The notes under the pieces: model-generated
Database searches by the model: none
Told to the model about the DNA's origin: nothing
The model's input: the letters and a program-made list of their open reading frames with translations, nothing else
In this document: piece by piece, positions 1-5,171 of the stretch
Position numbering within the stretch: the first letter of the stretch is position 1
How the letters are laid out: every line of letters begins with the position of its first letter
Assembly (NCBI GenBank): GCA_016208525.1
Contig: JACQYJ010000081.1
Span: 1 to 6,759, forward strand
Direction of reading: 5' to 3'
Length of the DNA: 6,759 nt
Source: Deltaproteobacteria bacterium
GTDB taxonomy: Bacteria > Desulfobacterota > JAENJC01
Position numbers and translations under genes: made by a program

Positions 1-732
1 GTCAACCTTCTCTACGAGGAGCTTAAGCTTATGGTTTATCCGTTCGATCTGTCTCGAGCTGAGGTTCATCTCCTTCAGGGTCTCCCGTGTCTTGTCCTTG
101 TTTCCATCCATCTGCTTCCCGATCTGTGCTTTCTTTGCGGGCGCAATACCCTTTTCCTGGCTCTTTTTGAAAAGGGTGTCCTTTTCGTTGTCAAGGTCCC
201 TCAGCTTTTCTTCAAGTCTGAGGAATTTATCAGTATGATATTTCTGCTCTTCTTCAGTGGATTCATCGTCTGTTCCCTTTACTACGTCAACTATAGAGGC
301 CTTTCCTTTCCTGATCTTTTCGCCAATGCTCATGATTTCCCTGGCGGTAAGCGGGGAATTAAAGGTTACGTTCAGGATCTCCCTCTCACCTTTTTCTATC
401 CTCTTTGCAATCTCAACCTCTTTCTCTTTGGTGAGAAGGGAAACAGACCCCATCTCCTTAAGGTACATCCTTACAGGATCTCCAATCCTCCCAAGGAACT
501 CTACTACCGCCTCAGGCTCAGCCTCCGCCTCCGCCTCGAACTTCCTCGCCTCTTCGCGCGCCCCTTGCGTCTGCGCGCGACGTTCGTCCACGAGCCTTAG
601 AAGCGGCTTGAAGACCAGCGAGCGAAGAGCCAGGAAGCAGAGGAGGAACAACCCAAGCTCGACGAGGACCGTGGCATCGATGTCGACGATGCTCCGGGCG
701 GACGCAAGGACGGTCGCAGCGGTACCGGTCAT
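1..732 (-). CDS. rpoD: Sigma-70 factor RpoD, partial, with an AtpF-like N-terminus fused in frame
   Basis: RpoD directs RNA polymerase to housekeeping promoters. I translated 244 open codons from ATG 732 to the window edge; the C-terminal part, including regions 2-4, lies outside. Residues 85-118 are a clear sigma-70 region 1.2 (DPVRMYLKEMGSVSLLTKEK, then EVEIAKRIEKGE). Residues from about 119 to 244 are the charged non-conserved region that precedes region 2, ending KEMNLSSRQIERINHKLKLL. Residues 1 to about 68 are not sigma sequence but resemble ATP synthase subunit b (see the separate entry), so region 1.1 is missing. ATG 732 is the only ATG in frame before the sigma domain, with GGAG 8 nt upstream; an in-frame TGA lies at 781-783. 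The gene follows dnaG by 94 bp, the usual order in the rpsU-dnaG-rpoD cluster. The sigma identity is near certain. The true N-terminus is doubtful, because the fusion may be an assembly or cloning chimera. Confidence 0.85.
   Translation of the reverse strand, partial: MTGTAATVLASARSIVDIDATVLVELGLFLLCFLALRSLVFKPLLRLVDERRAQTQGAREEARKFEAEAEAEPEAVVEFLGRIGDPVRMYLKEMGSVSLLTKEKEVEIAKRIEKGEREILNVTFNSPLTAREIMSIGEKIRKGKASIVDVVKGTDDESTEEEQKYHTDKFLRLEEKLRDLDNEKDTLFKKSQEKGIAPAKKAQIGKQMDGNKDKTRETLKEMNLSSRQIERINHKLKLLVEKVD
521..537. repeat. GCCTCC hexamer repeat at the AtpF/RpoD junction
   Basis: Three tandem copies (GCCTCC, GCCTCC, then GCCTC) encode the EAEAE run on the minus strand. The change from GC-rich subunit-b-like sequence to native sigma sequence happens at or next to this repeat. 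It is therefore the likely point of recombination, template switching or k-mer misjoining. Confidence 0.8.
525..732 (-). other. ATP synthase F0 subunit b N-terminal fragment (GC-rich block) joined to rpoD
   Basis: The first roughly 65-70 codons of the rpoD frame encode MTGTAATVLASARSIVDIDA, then a hydrophobic stretch at residues 22-41 (TVLVELGLFLLCFLALRSLV), then FKPLLRLVDERRAQTQGARE and EARKFEAEAEAE. This is the architecture of F0 subunit b: a short start, one membrane helix with an internal basic residue, the F-K-P-L-x-x-L...E-R-R turn, then a Glu/Ala-rich stalk helix. It stops where the stalk begins. GC over 541-780 is 66% by direct count, against 43-48% in rpoD just beyond. Third positions are strongly G/C, unlike the neighbouring genes. 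The block therefore looks foreign to its surroundings. The family call rests on pattern recognition, without a search. The right-hand edge in protein terms is fuzzy, because both families can carry EAEAE runs there. Confidence 0.72.
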
Positions 733-778
733 CGGGGCCGCTCCATAGCACCGGGAGCGCCAAGAGGTCAAGCGCGAG

Positions 779-809
779 AGTCAGCAGTCAGCTGACAGAT
801 GAATGCTGA
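779..809. repeat. Short nested repeats and palindrome at the other edge of the GC-rich block
   Basis: GTCAGCAGTCAGCTGACAG contains the perfect palindrome GTCAGCTGAC (788-797) and a GTCAGC direct repeat. TCAGCA (781-786) pairs with TGCTGA (803-808). Base composition flips here from 68% GC (721-780) to 27% GC (781-840). It is the second boundary of the block that replaces the expected start of rpoD. Confidence 0.6.
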
Positions 810-826
810 GAATATTATTAATATAT

Positions 827-2554
827 CTAATATAATTTATTGTGTCTTTCCCTGAGCTCCATAAGGAGCCCTTCATCCCCTTTTTTTACCGCCTCTTCCA
901 TCTCCTTTCGGAGCTTCTCTTTCTCTTTCTTGAGCCTGTAAGCCTTCAAACTCCTGATGCAGTCATCAAGCTCCCTCCCATGCTCTACAACTTCGTGCAT
1001 CTCCACTATTAGCCTTGAATAAAGCCCCCTGTCCTCTTCGGATTGAAAATAGTCGAGAGGGTCAGAACCGGCAGGCATCTTAAGGAGGTTCTCCCCAAAA
1101 AACCTCAAGGTTTCACTCTGAAAGTCGCCCAGCGTCCCGCTCTCCGCAACTCTCTCTTTCAACTCAGGGTATTTGAGGAGCAGTTGGATGATCTTTTTTT
1201 CGGCAGTTTGGGTCCCTGACAGTATTCCCTTGTCAGGTAATTTTACCTCAAACTTTTTAGGGCTGCCACTACCCCTCTTCCTCATCTCCCTGGCAAGCGA
1301 CTCTTCCTTAACTCCGGTCCTCTCCGAGACTATCTTGATGTAATGCTCCTGCTCAATCCTGCTTGGCAGCCGTTCTATATATGGGAAGACCTCTTCTATT
1401 ACCTTGAGCTTCTCCTTTATCTCAATTGCATTTTTCCCTTTCAGCGCCTCATTTATGAAAAACTCCATTATTGGCATTGCTGATTTGATCGCTTTTTTAA
1501 ACCCCTCTTCGCCCTTCTCCCTTACAAATGTATCCGGATCATGCCCCTCAGGCATTGTCAGCACGGTTGCGCTCATCCCTTCTGTTATAAAAAGGTCAAT
1601 AGACCGAAGTGTTGCCTTGACACCCGCCTGGTCGGCGTCGAATACGGTCACGATATTCCTGCTGAGCCTCTTTATGAGCCGCAGGTGCCCGGCAGTCAGG
1701 GCGGTACCTAATGTTGCCACGGAATTTTTTATCCCTGCCTCATGAAGGGACAGGAGGTCCATATAACCCTCTACTATCAAGGCCTCATCAGACTCCTTTA
1801 TCCATCTCCTCGCAACTGTTATCCCGTAAAGGGAGTCTGATTTTTTAAAAAGCGCCGACTCCGGTGAATTAAGGTATTTGGGTTCAGAGCCGTCTATGCT
1901 CCTCCCGCCGAATCCGATAATACGGCCATGAATATCAGATATGGGGAATATGATCCTACCCCTGAATCTGTCATAGTACCCCCCGCTCTTTTTGGGGATT
2001 ATTAGCCCAAGTTCCTCAGCCAGCGTAAGTGATAACCCTTTTTTGGAGAGGAGCCCGTAAAGGCTGTCCCATCCATCCCCTCCATAACCGACCATATAAT
2101 CGTTTATTGTCCCCTCTGCCAGCCCCCTCTTTTTTAAGTACGATTTTGCCTTTTCCGATTCACTCAATATCGAATGATAGAAGGAGGCGGCGGATTCGTT
2201 AATCTTATAAAGGGCCTCCTGTCTGTCGTTTTTTTGCGGCGCAAACCTCCCTGATGCTTCAGGAATAGTTACTCCTGCCCTTTTTGCCAGCTCCGTAACA
2301 GCATCCGGGAATGCCATCCCGCTTGCCTTCATCAGAAATGTTATTACATTCCCGCCGGCGCCGCATCCAAAGCAGTAAAATATCTGTTTCCCCTCGTTAA
2401 CAGTAAAGGACGGCGTCTTTTCTGAATGAAAAGGACATAGCCCGTTATGGTTGGCGCCTACTTTTTTGAGGGAGACGTATTCCGAGACAACATCTGTGAT
2501 GTTTACGCGTTCCTTTATCTCGTCAATCAACTCTTCAGGTATACTTCCTGACAC
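827..2554 (-). CDS. dnaG: DNA primase DnaG
   Basis: DnaG makes the RNA primers for chromosomal replication, working with the DnaB helicase at the fork. The 575 residues are near the usual family length and all expected parts are visible. The N-terminal CHC2 zinc ribbon has C40, H43, C61 and C64 (CPFHSEKTPSF...FYCFGCGAGG). The RNA polymerase core carries YDRFRGRIIFPI at 194-205. The Toprim domain has the catalytic Glu in VEGYMD (E262), FDADQAG with D306 and D308, and GHDPDTF at 337-343. The C-terminal roughly 140 residues, ending in a charged helix (LKKEKEKLRKEMEEAVKKG), correspond to the helicase-binding region. The start is GTG at 2554 with a weak AGGTG upstream; no upstream ATG fits the family N-terminus. 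The gene sits between yqeY and rpoD as in the classical cluster. A 308-bp repeat-rich gap and a probable terminator precede it, so it may have its own promoter. Nothing looks broken. Confidence 0.97.
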   Translation of the reverse strand: MSGSIPEELIDEIKERVNITDVVSEYVSLKKVGANHNGLCPFHSEKTPSFTVNEGKQIFYCFGCGAGGNVITFLMKASGMAFPDAVTELAKRAGVTIPEASGRFAPQKNDRQEALYKINESAASFYHSILSESEKAKSYLKKRGLAEGTINDYMVGYGGDGWDSLYGLLSKKGLSLTLAEELGLIIPKKSGGYYDRFRGRIIFPISDIHGRIIGFGGRSIDGSEPKYLNSPESALFKKSDSLYGITVARRWIKESDEALIVEGYMDLLSLHEAGIKNSVATLGTALTAGHLRLIKRLSRNIVTVFDADQAGVKATLRSIDLFITEGMSATVLTMPEGHDPDTFVREKGEEGFKKAIKSAMPIMEFFINEALKGKNAIEIKEKLKVIEEVFPYIERLPSRIEQEHYIKIVSERTGVKEESLAREMRKRGSGSPKKFEVKLPDKGILSGTQTAEKKIIQLLLKYPELKERVAESGTLGDFQSETLRFFGENLLKMPAGSDPLDYFQSEEDRGLYSRLIVEMHEVVEHGRELDDCIRSLKAYRLKKEKEKLRKEMEEAVKKGDEGLLMELRERHNKLY

Positions 2555-2571
2555 GGGACACCTATAACCTA

Positions 2572-2600
2572 AAATCCTGCAATCGAACCACAGAGCACAC
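2572..2600. repeat. 29-nt direct repeat, copy 1 (dnaG leader)
   Basis: A 29-nt segment containing CAATCGAACCACAGAGCACA is identical to 6612-6640. This copy begins 18 nt upstream of the dnaG start codon and lies in the same orientation relative to the gene as the other copy relative to gltX. The preceding bases also match apart from one extra A. Confidence 0.9.
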
Positions 2601-2791
2601 AGAGCAAGACACTGATTTAAAAGGAATAAACCCTAAAACCAATGTTTTTCTCTGTGCACTCAAAAGGTGATTTTTAATAGCCCTATAATTTTTATAATCA
2701 AACTCACGAGAACACAGAGAAGAAAAGGATTTTATACTCAAAGTTTATCTCTGTGGCCTCTGCGGTTAATGCTCTTTTAGTAGTATAAAAT

Positions 2792-2832
2792 AAAAAAGGG
2801 CACTAAGCGCTTAAAGCCTTTAGATGCCCCTT
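2792..2832 (-). terminator. Probable intrinsic terminator after yqeY
   Basis: On the minus strand AAGGGGCA pairs with TGCCCTT (one unpaired G) and is followed directly by a T-rich tract (TTTTTTATTTTA). The palindrome TAAGCGCTTA (2804-2813) sits inside the loop and may extend the structure. It starts about 30 nt past the yqeY stop. It would separate rpsU-yqeY transcripts, at least partly, from dnaG-rpoD. Confidence 0.6.
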
Positions 2833-2862
2833 AATTCAACACAATATTGACTCTCCGGTCAG

Positions 2863-3309
2863 TTATTTAGATAATCTCTCCCGAACGGCGTCGCTGACCA
2901 TCTTTCCGTCAGCCCTGCCTGCAACCTTTGGCATAAGCAGTTTCATGACCTTGCCGAGGTCTTTCATGCCGGATGCCCCGGTCTCTGTCACTGTCCGATC
3001 TATCTCAGCCTTAACTTCTTCAACGGACAACTGCTCAGGCAGAAAGCCCTGAAGGACCTTTAATTCAGCCTCTTCCTTTTCAACGAGGTCGGTTCTGCCC
3101 GCAGTTGAAAACTGCTCAATAGAATCCCTTCTCTGCTTGACAGAGGAGGTGACTGTCTCAATCACCTCCTCGTCGGTAAGCGCCTTCCCCAAATCTATTT
3201 CCTTATACTTAACAGCCGAAAGGAGCATCCTTAAGGTTGAGAGCCTGATCTTGTCCTGACTCTTCATGGCGCCCTTCATCTCTTCTGCAAGTTTATCTTT
3301 TAAGGACAT
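2863..3309 (-). CDS. yqeY: GatB/YqeY domain protein
   Basis: This 148-residue protein is the stand-alone YqeY family member. The family is related to the C-terminal tail domain of GatB, the amidotransferase subunit that contacts tRNA, and its own biochemical role is not firmly known. Diagnostic stretches are visible: MKSQDKIRLSTLRMLLSAVK near the N-terminus, EELKVL-like AELKVLQGFLPEQLS at 81-95, and ETGASGMKDLGKVMKLLMPK followed by VAGRADGK at 109-136, close to the family consensus. Length is normal. ATG 3309 comes after only one base from the rpsU stop codon, and its Shine-Dalgarno sequence (GAGGGG) lies in the last codons of rpsU, so the two genes are probably translationally coupled. The rpsU-yqeY-dnaG order recurs in many bacteria, suggesting a link to translation. 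Confidence 0.95.
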   Translation of the reverse strand: MSLKDKLAEEMKGAMKSQDKIRLSTLRMLLSAVKYKEIDLGKALTDEEVIETVTSSVKQRRDSIEQFSTAGRTDLVEKEEAELKVLQGFLPEQLSVEEVKAEIDRTVTETGASGMKDLGKVMKLLMPKVAGRADGKMVSDAVRERLSK

Positions 3310-3310
3310 C

Positions 3311-3508
3311 CTACCCCTCGTTCTTTCTGGTCTTTTTCAACGACCTTTTTCTGGCTGCAATGGTCTTCTTCTTCTTCTTTATGCTTGGTTTTTCGTAGTG
3401 CTCCCGCTTCTTCAGGTCAGATAGAATTCCTGACTTTTCGCACTGCCTTTTAAATTTCTTAAGGGCGTTTTCAAAGGACTCGTTCTCTCTGATCTTTACG
3501 CCTGGCAT
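3311..3508 (-). CDS. rpsU: 30S ribosomal protein S21
   Basis: S21 is a small basic protein of the 30S platform that binds near the 3' end of 16S rRNA and helps start translation on native mRNAs. The 65-residue product has the family N-terminus MPGVKIRENESFENALKKFK, the central CEKSGILSDLKKREHYEKPS, and a Lys/Arg-rich tail (KKKKKTIAARKRSLKKTRKN) that would contact RNA. Length is normal. ATG 3508 is supported by GGGAGG at 3518-3523, 9 nt upstream. It is the first gene of the rpsU-yqeY-dnaG-rpoD cluster. A good promoter lies about 200 bp upstream, with a large inverted-repeat element in the leader between promoter and gene. Confidence 0.97.
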   Translation of the reverse strand: MPGVKIRENESFENALKKFKRQCEKSGILSDLKKREHYEKPSIKKKKKTIAARKRSLKKTRKNEG

Positions 3509-3545
3509 CCAAATTCGCCTCCCTTCATTTTAGCTGTAGTCTCTT

Positions 3546-3675
3546 GAGCCTCTTGCAAAAGTCCGAAATTACCCTTCGACAAGCTCAGGGTGAAAGGTGG
3601 TCGGGTTGAAATCATTGACTTTTCCCCGTTCGTGGTGAGCCTGTCGAACCACAAAAAGACTTTTGCAAGAGGCTC
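3546..3675. repeat. 130-bp inverted-repeat element in the rpsU leader
   Basis: The ends are perfect 18-bp inverted repeats, GAGCCTCTTGCAAAAGTC at 3546-3563 and its complement at 3658-3675. Inside is a second, imperfect pair: TTCGACAAGCTCAGGGTGAA at 3575-3594 and the complement of TTCGACAGGCTCACCACGAA at 3629-3648 (15 of 20 match). The element encodes no protein. It looks like a small non-autonomous dispersed repeat (MITE-like) and would fold into a long two-tier hairpin in RNA. I recognise similar strings as common in environmental bacterial genomes, but the family was not checked. Confidence 0.85.
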
Positions 3676-3702
3676 TCTTAAGTAAAAGTTTAGAAGGGTG
3701 TC

Positions 3703-3732
3703 AGTCTACAGTAACCTGATTATTTCTGTCAA
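3703..3732 (-). promoter_or_regulatory. Probable sigma-70 promoter for rpsU-yqeY
   Basis: On the minus strand TTGACA (3732-3727, full match to the -35 consensus) is followed after 18 bp by TAGACT (3708-3703, 4 of 6). Predicted transcription start is near 3696, giving a leader of about 190 nt that contains the whole 130-bp inverted-repeat element before the rpsU Shine-Dalgarno. Confidence 0.6.
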
Positions 3733-3770
3733 GAAAAATTAATTTATAACCTTCTAAATTCCTTCCCTTT

Positions 3771-4442
3771 TTACCGCCTTTCCTTTTCCTCTATCCCGGA
3801 TGTTCCGAACCTTCTCTTAAGTTCTCCATAAACTTCTTCCGGGGTTATATCCAGTTGCCCCAGAAGGACAAGGGTGTGAAACCATAGGTCGGCCATCTCA
3901 TGGATAACCTCATCCCTGTTTCCGCCCTTCCCGCTTATCAGGAGTTCAGCGGCCTCTTCTCCTATCTTTTTCAGTATGGTGTCCGCCCCTTTTGTAAAAA
4001 GGGAGGAGACATAGGAGCGCTCACCCGGGTTCGATTTCCTTTCGAGTATAACGCCGTAGACCCTGTCTATGATAGAGGCAGTAGAGACTTCCCGGATGGG
4101 CGTCTCTATATCTTTGAAAGGGGTTTCTATCTCCCTGAAAAAACAGCTCCTCTCACCTGTATGACATGCGGCTCCAACCTGCTCCACCTTGAGGAGGATG
4201 GTGTCCATGTCGCAGTCGTAATAGATCCCTTTGATATGCTGGAAGTGGCCGGATGTTTCACCCTTCATCCACAGTTTATTCCTGGAACGGCTGAAGTAAT
4301 TGGCCTTGCCGGAGGAGAGGCTCTTTTCAAGGGCCTCTCTGTTCATATAAGCCATCATCAGGACCTCACCTGTTCGGAAGTCCTGGGCAATGGCTGGGAC
4401 AAGCCCCTTTTCATCAAATTTTATCTCATTGAGGATATTCAT
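3771..4442 (-). CDS. hisIE: Bifunctional phosphoribosyl-AMP cyclohydrolase / phosphoribosyl-ATP pyrophosphatase
   Basis: This cytoplasmic enzyme catalyses steps 2 and 3 of histidine synthesis: it removes pyrophosphate from PR-ATP (HisE half) and opens the adenine ring of PR-AMP (HisI half). Residues 1 to about 108 are HisI: FDEKGLVPAIAQDFRTGEVL with MMAYMN, YFSRSRNKLWMKGETSGH, the metal site YDCDMDT (D76, C77, D78, D80) and AACHTGERSCFF (C93, C100). After a linker at 109-122, residues 123 to about 215 are HisE: KKIGEEAAELL at 158-168 and HEMADLWFHTLVLL at 181-194. The 223 residues fit the fused family. ATG 4442 gives the standard MNILNEIKFDEKGLVP start, though no good Shine-Dalgarno is seen. 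No other his gene is present, so it is separated from any his operon here. Confidence 0.97.
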   Translation of the reverse strand: MNILNEIKFDEKGLVPAIAQDFRTGEVLMMAYMNREALEKSLSSGKANYFSRSRNKLWMKGETSGHFQHIKGIYYDCDMDTILLKVEQVGAACHTGERSCFFREIETPFKDIETPIREVSTASIIDRVYGVILERKSNPGERSYVSSLFTKGADTILKKIGEEAAELLISGKGGNRDEVIHEMADLWFHTLVLLGQLDITPEEVYGELKRRFGTSGIEEKERR

Positions 4443-4507
4443 GCAGATGTCTTACCACAAAGACACGAAGAAATGAAGGGAGAAAACTAAAAAAGACAAA
4501 AACCATC

Positions 4508-4560
4508 CACAGATTAACGCAGATTTAACCAGTTGCAGGCCTTATCTGTGTTAATCTGTG
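4508..4560. repeat. CACAGATTAA inverted repeat between the zinc-ribbon gene and hisIE
   Basis: CACAGATTAACGCAGAT (4508-4524) and ATCTGTGTTAATCTGTG (4544-4560) are complementary at 16 of 17 positions with a 19-nt loop. On the minus strand the hairpin is followed by GGTTTTTGTCTTTTTT, so it may also end transcription of the zinc-ribbon gene. A related-looking repeat string, ACCACAAAGACACGAAG, lies beside it at 4454-4470. Confidence 0.75.
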
Positions 4561-4590
4561 TAGTCTGTGGACTATTGCGTTCTTTGGAAG

Positions 4591-4878
4591 TTAGTTGTCT
4601 GGCAGGGTATAACCAACGCCGGCAAACTGGATACCATTAGGGTCCTGTGAGCGAGGCGGAGACACCGCATGCACCCCTCCGCATTTCGGGCATTTGCTTA
4701 CAAAGGTCTTCATGACAAACTTCTCTCCGCATCCCTGGCATTTTGTCTCGATGCCGCCGCCTGGTAATGGAGCAACGGCTATAGCCCCGCCGTGGGCGCA
4801 ATAGACAAATTCAACAAGATCCTTCCCCTCAGAGAAGGGACCGGCGCCTGCAGGTCCGCATGTTCCGCAATCACTCAT
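4591..4878 (-). CDS. Small cysteine-rich zinc-ribbon protein of unknown function
   Basis: I do not recognise a named family for this 95-residue protein. It has four cysteine sites: CGTC at C4 and C7, VYCAHGG at C27, CQGC at C47 and C50, and CPKC at C63 and C66. The last two CxxC pairs, 13 residues apart, form a likely four-cysteine zinc ribbon. The middle is Gly/Pro-rich (APLPGGG) and the tail reads AVSPPRSQDPNGIQFAGVGY. There is no signal peptide or membrane segment, so it is probably cytoplasmic. ATG 4878 has a textbook AGGAGG at 4888-4893, 9 nt upstream. A promoter and hairpin precede it, so it is likely transcribed on its own. Zinc binding is inferred from the spacing. It could bind nucleic acid or protein, or serve in metal handling; the sequence does not decide. 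Confidence 0.85.
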   Translation of the reverse strand: MSDCGTCGPAGAGPFSEGKDLVEFVYCAHGGAIAVAPLPGGGIETKCQGCGEKFVMKTFVSKCPKCGGVHAVSPPRSQDPNGIQFAGVGYTLPDN

Positions 4879-4900
4879 CTTTCAAAACCTCCTGTTAATA

Positions 4901-4934
4901 AAAAAATGACTGTCTGGCCCTATGCCGGACAGTC
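4901..4934 (-). terminator. Hairpin plus T-tract just before the zinc-ribbon gene (terminator or leader attenuator)
   Basis: On the minus strand GACTGTCCGGC and GCCAGACAGTC form an 11-bp stem (one G-T pair in RNA) with a 5-nt loop, followed by ATTTTTT and then the AGGAGG of the next gene. It could end gltX transcripts. Since the predicted start of the zinc-ribbon transcript lies near 4934, it could also form the very 5' end of that mRNA. Confidence 0.65.
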
Positions 4935-4939
4935 AACCA

Positions 4940-4967
4940 AGTATACCTTTTTTTCACTGAAAATCAA
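4940..4967 (-). promoter_or_regulatory. Probable sigma-70 promoter for the zinc-ribbon gene
   Basis: On the minus strand TTGATT (4967-4962, 4 of 6) and TATACT (4945-4940, 5 of 6) are separated by a 16-bp A-rich spacer. The predicted start is near 4934, the first base of the hairpin. Confidence 0.5.
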
Positions 4968-4995
4968 ACACCTTTTATGCTAAAAACGGCAGTTG

Positions 4996-5128
4996 GCCAC
5001 GGACAAATACGGACAAAACCTCATCAAATAAACATTTAAACATTATGAGCAGTTCACCCAAAAGGTGATTCTAATGATTGTAGAAAAATCTTTTAATTAC
5101 TTGCTCTTAGTCCGTGAAAGTCAGTGGC
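4996..5128. repeat. 133-bp element with imperfect terminal inverted repeats after gltX
   Basis: GCCACGGACAAATACGGAC (4996-5014) and the complement of 5110-5128 match at 14 of 19 positions, including GCCAC and ACGGAC at the ends. The interior is AT-rich and noncoding. Its size is close to that of the element in the rpsU leader, but the end sequences differ. It is possibly a decayed dispersed repeat. Confidence 0.45.
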
Positions 5129-5171
5129 AAATGCTTTTTTTAGGTTTATATCCCGAAGGGCAGGGGATGGT

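Larger units (their letters stand above)
2555..2862. other. Repeat-rich 308-bp gap between yqeY and dnaG
   Basis: No gene is seen here. The gap holds a probable terminator next to yqeY (2792-2832) and several CACAGAG-type units. These are ACCACAGAGCACACAGAG at 2588-2605, TCTCTGTGCACTC near 2650-2662, GAACACAGAGAAG near 2710-2722, and TCTCTGTGGCCTCTGCGG near 2748-2765. Units in opposite orientation could pair. Any promoter for dnaG-rpoD must lie here or read through from rpsU, but I found no convincing -35/-10 pair on the minus strand; a TATAAA near 2695 has no good partner. Confidence 0.6.

Noticed and set aside
31..748. Plus-strand open frames of 189 and 163 codons
   Set aside because: They are antisense to rpoD and the subunit-b block, have no family features, and the minus frame is clearly coding.
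518..763. Minus-strand 81-codon open frame, rich in Arg and Gly
   Set aside because: It is an out-of-frame reading of the GC-rich block; the frame with the subunit-b-like protein explains the DNA better.
742..771. TTGACC and TATGGA 18 bp apart on the minus strand, which would give a nearly leaderless start at ATG 732
   Set aside because: The -10 matches only 3 of 6 and lies in GC-rich DNA probably from another genome; not strong enough to call.
2661..2672. CAAAAGGTGATT shared with 5059-5070
   Set aside because: A 12-nt match in AT-rich spacers may be chance; it is too short to call a repeat alone.
3900..4490. Plus-strand 196-codon open frame
   Set aside because: It is antisense to hisIE, whose motifs are unmistakable.
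5148..5171. CCCTTCGGG stem just after the gltX stop as a terminator
   Set aside because: The stem is only 3-4 bp and no T-tract follows.
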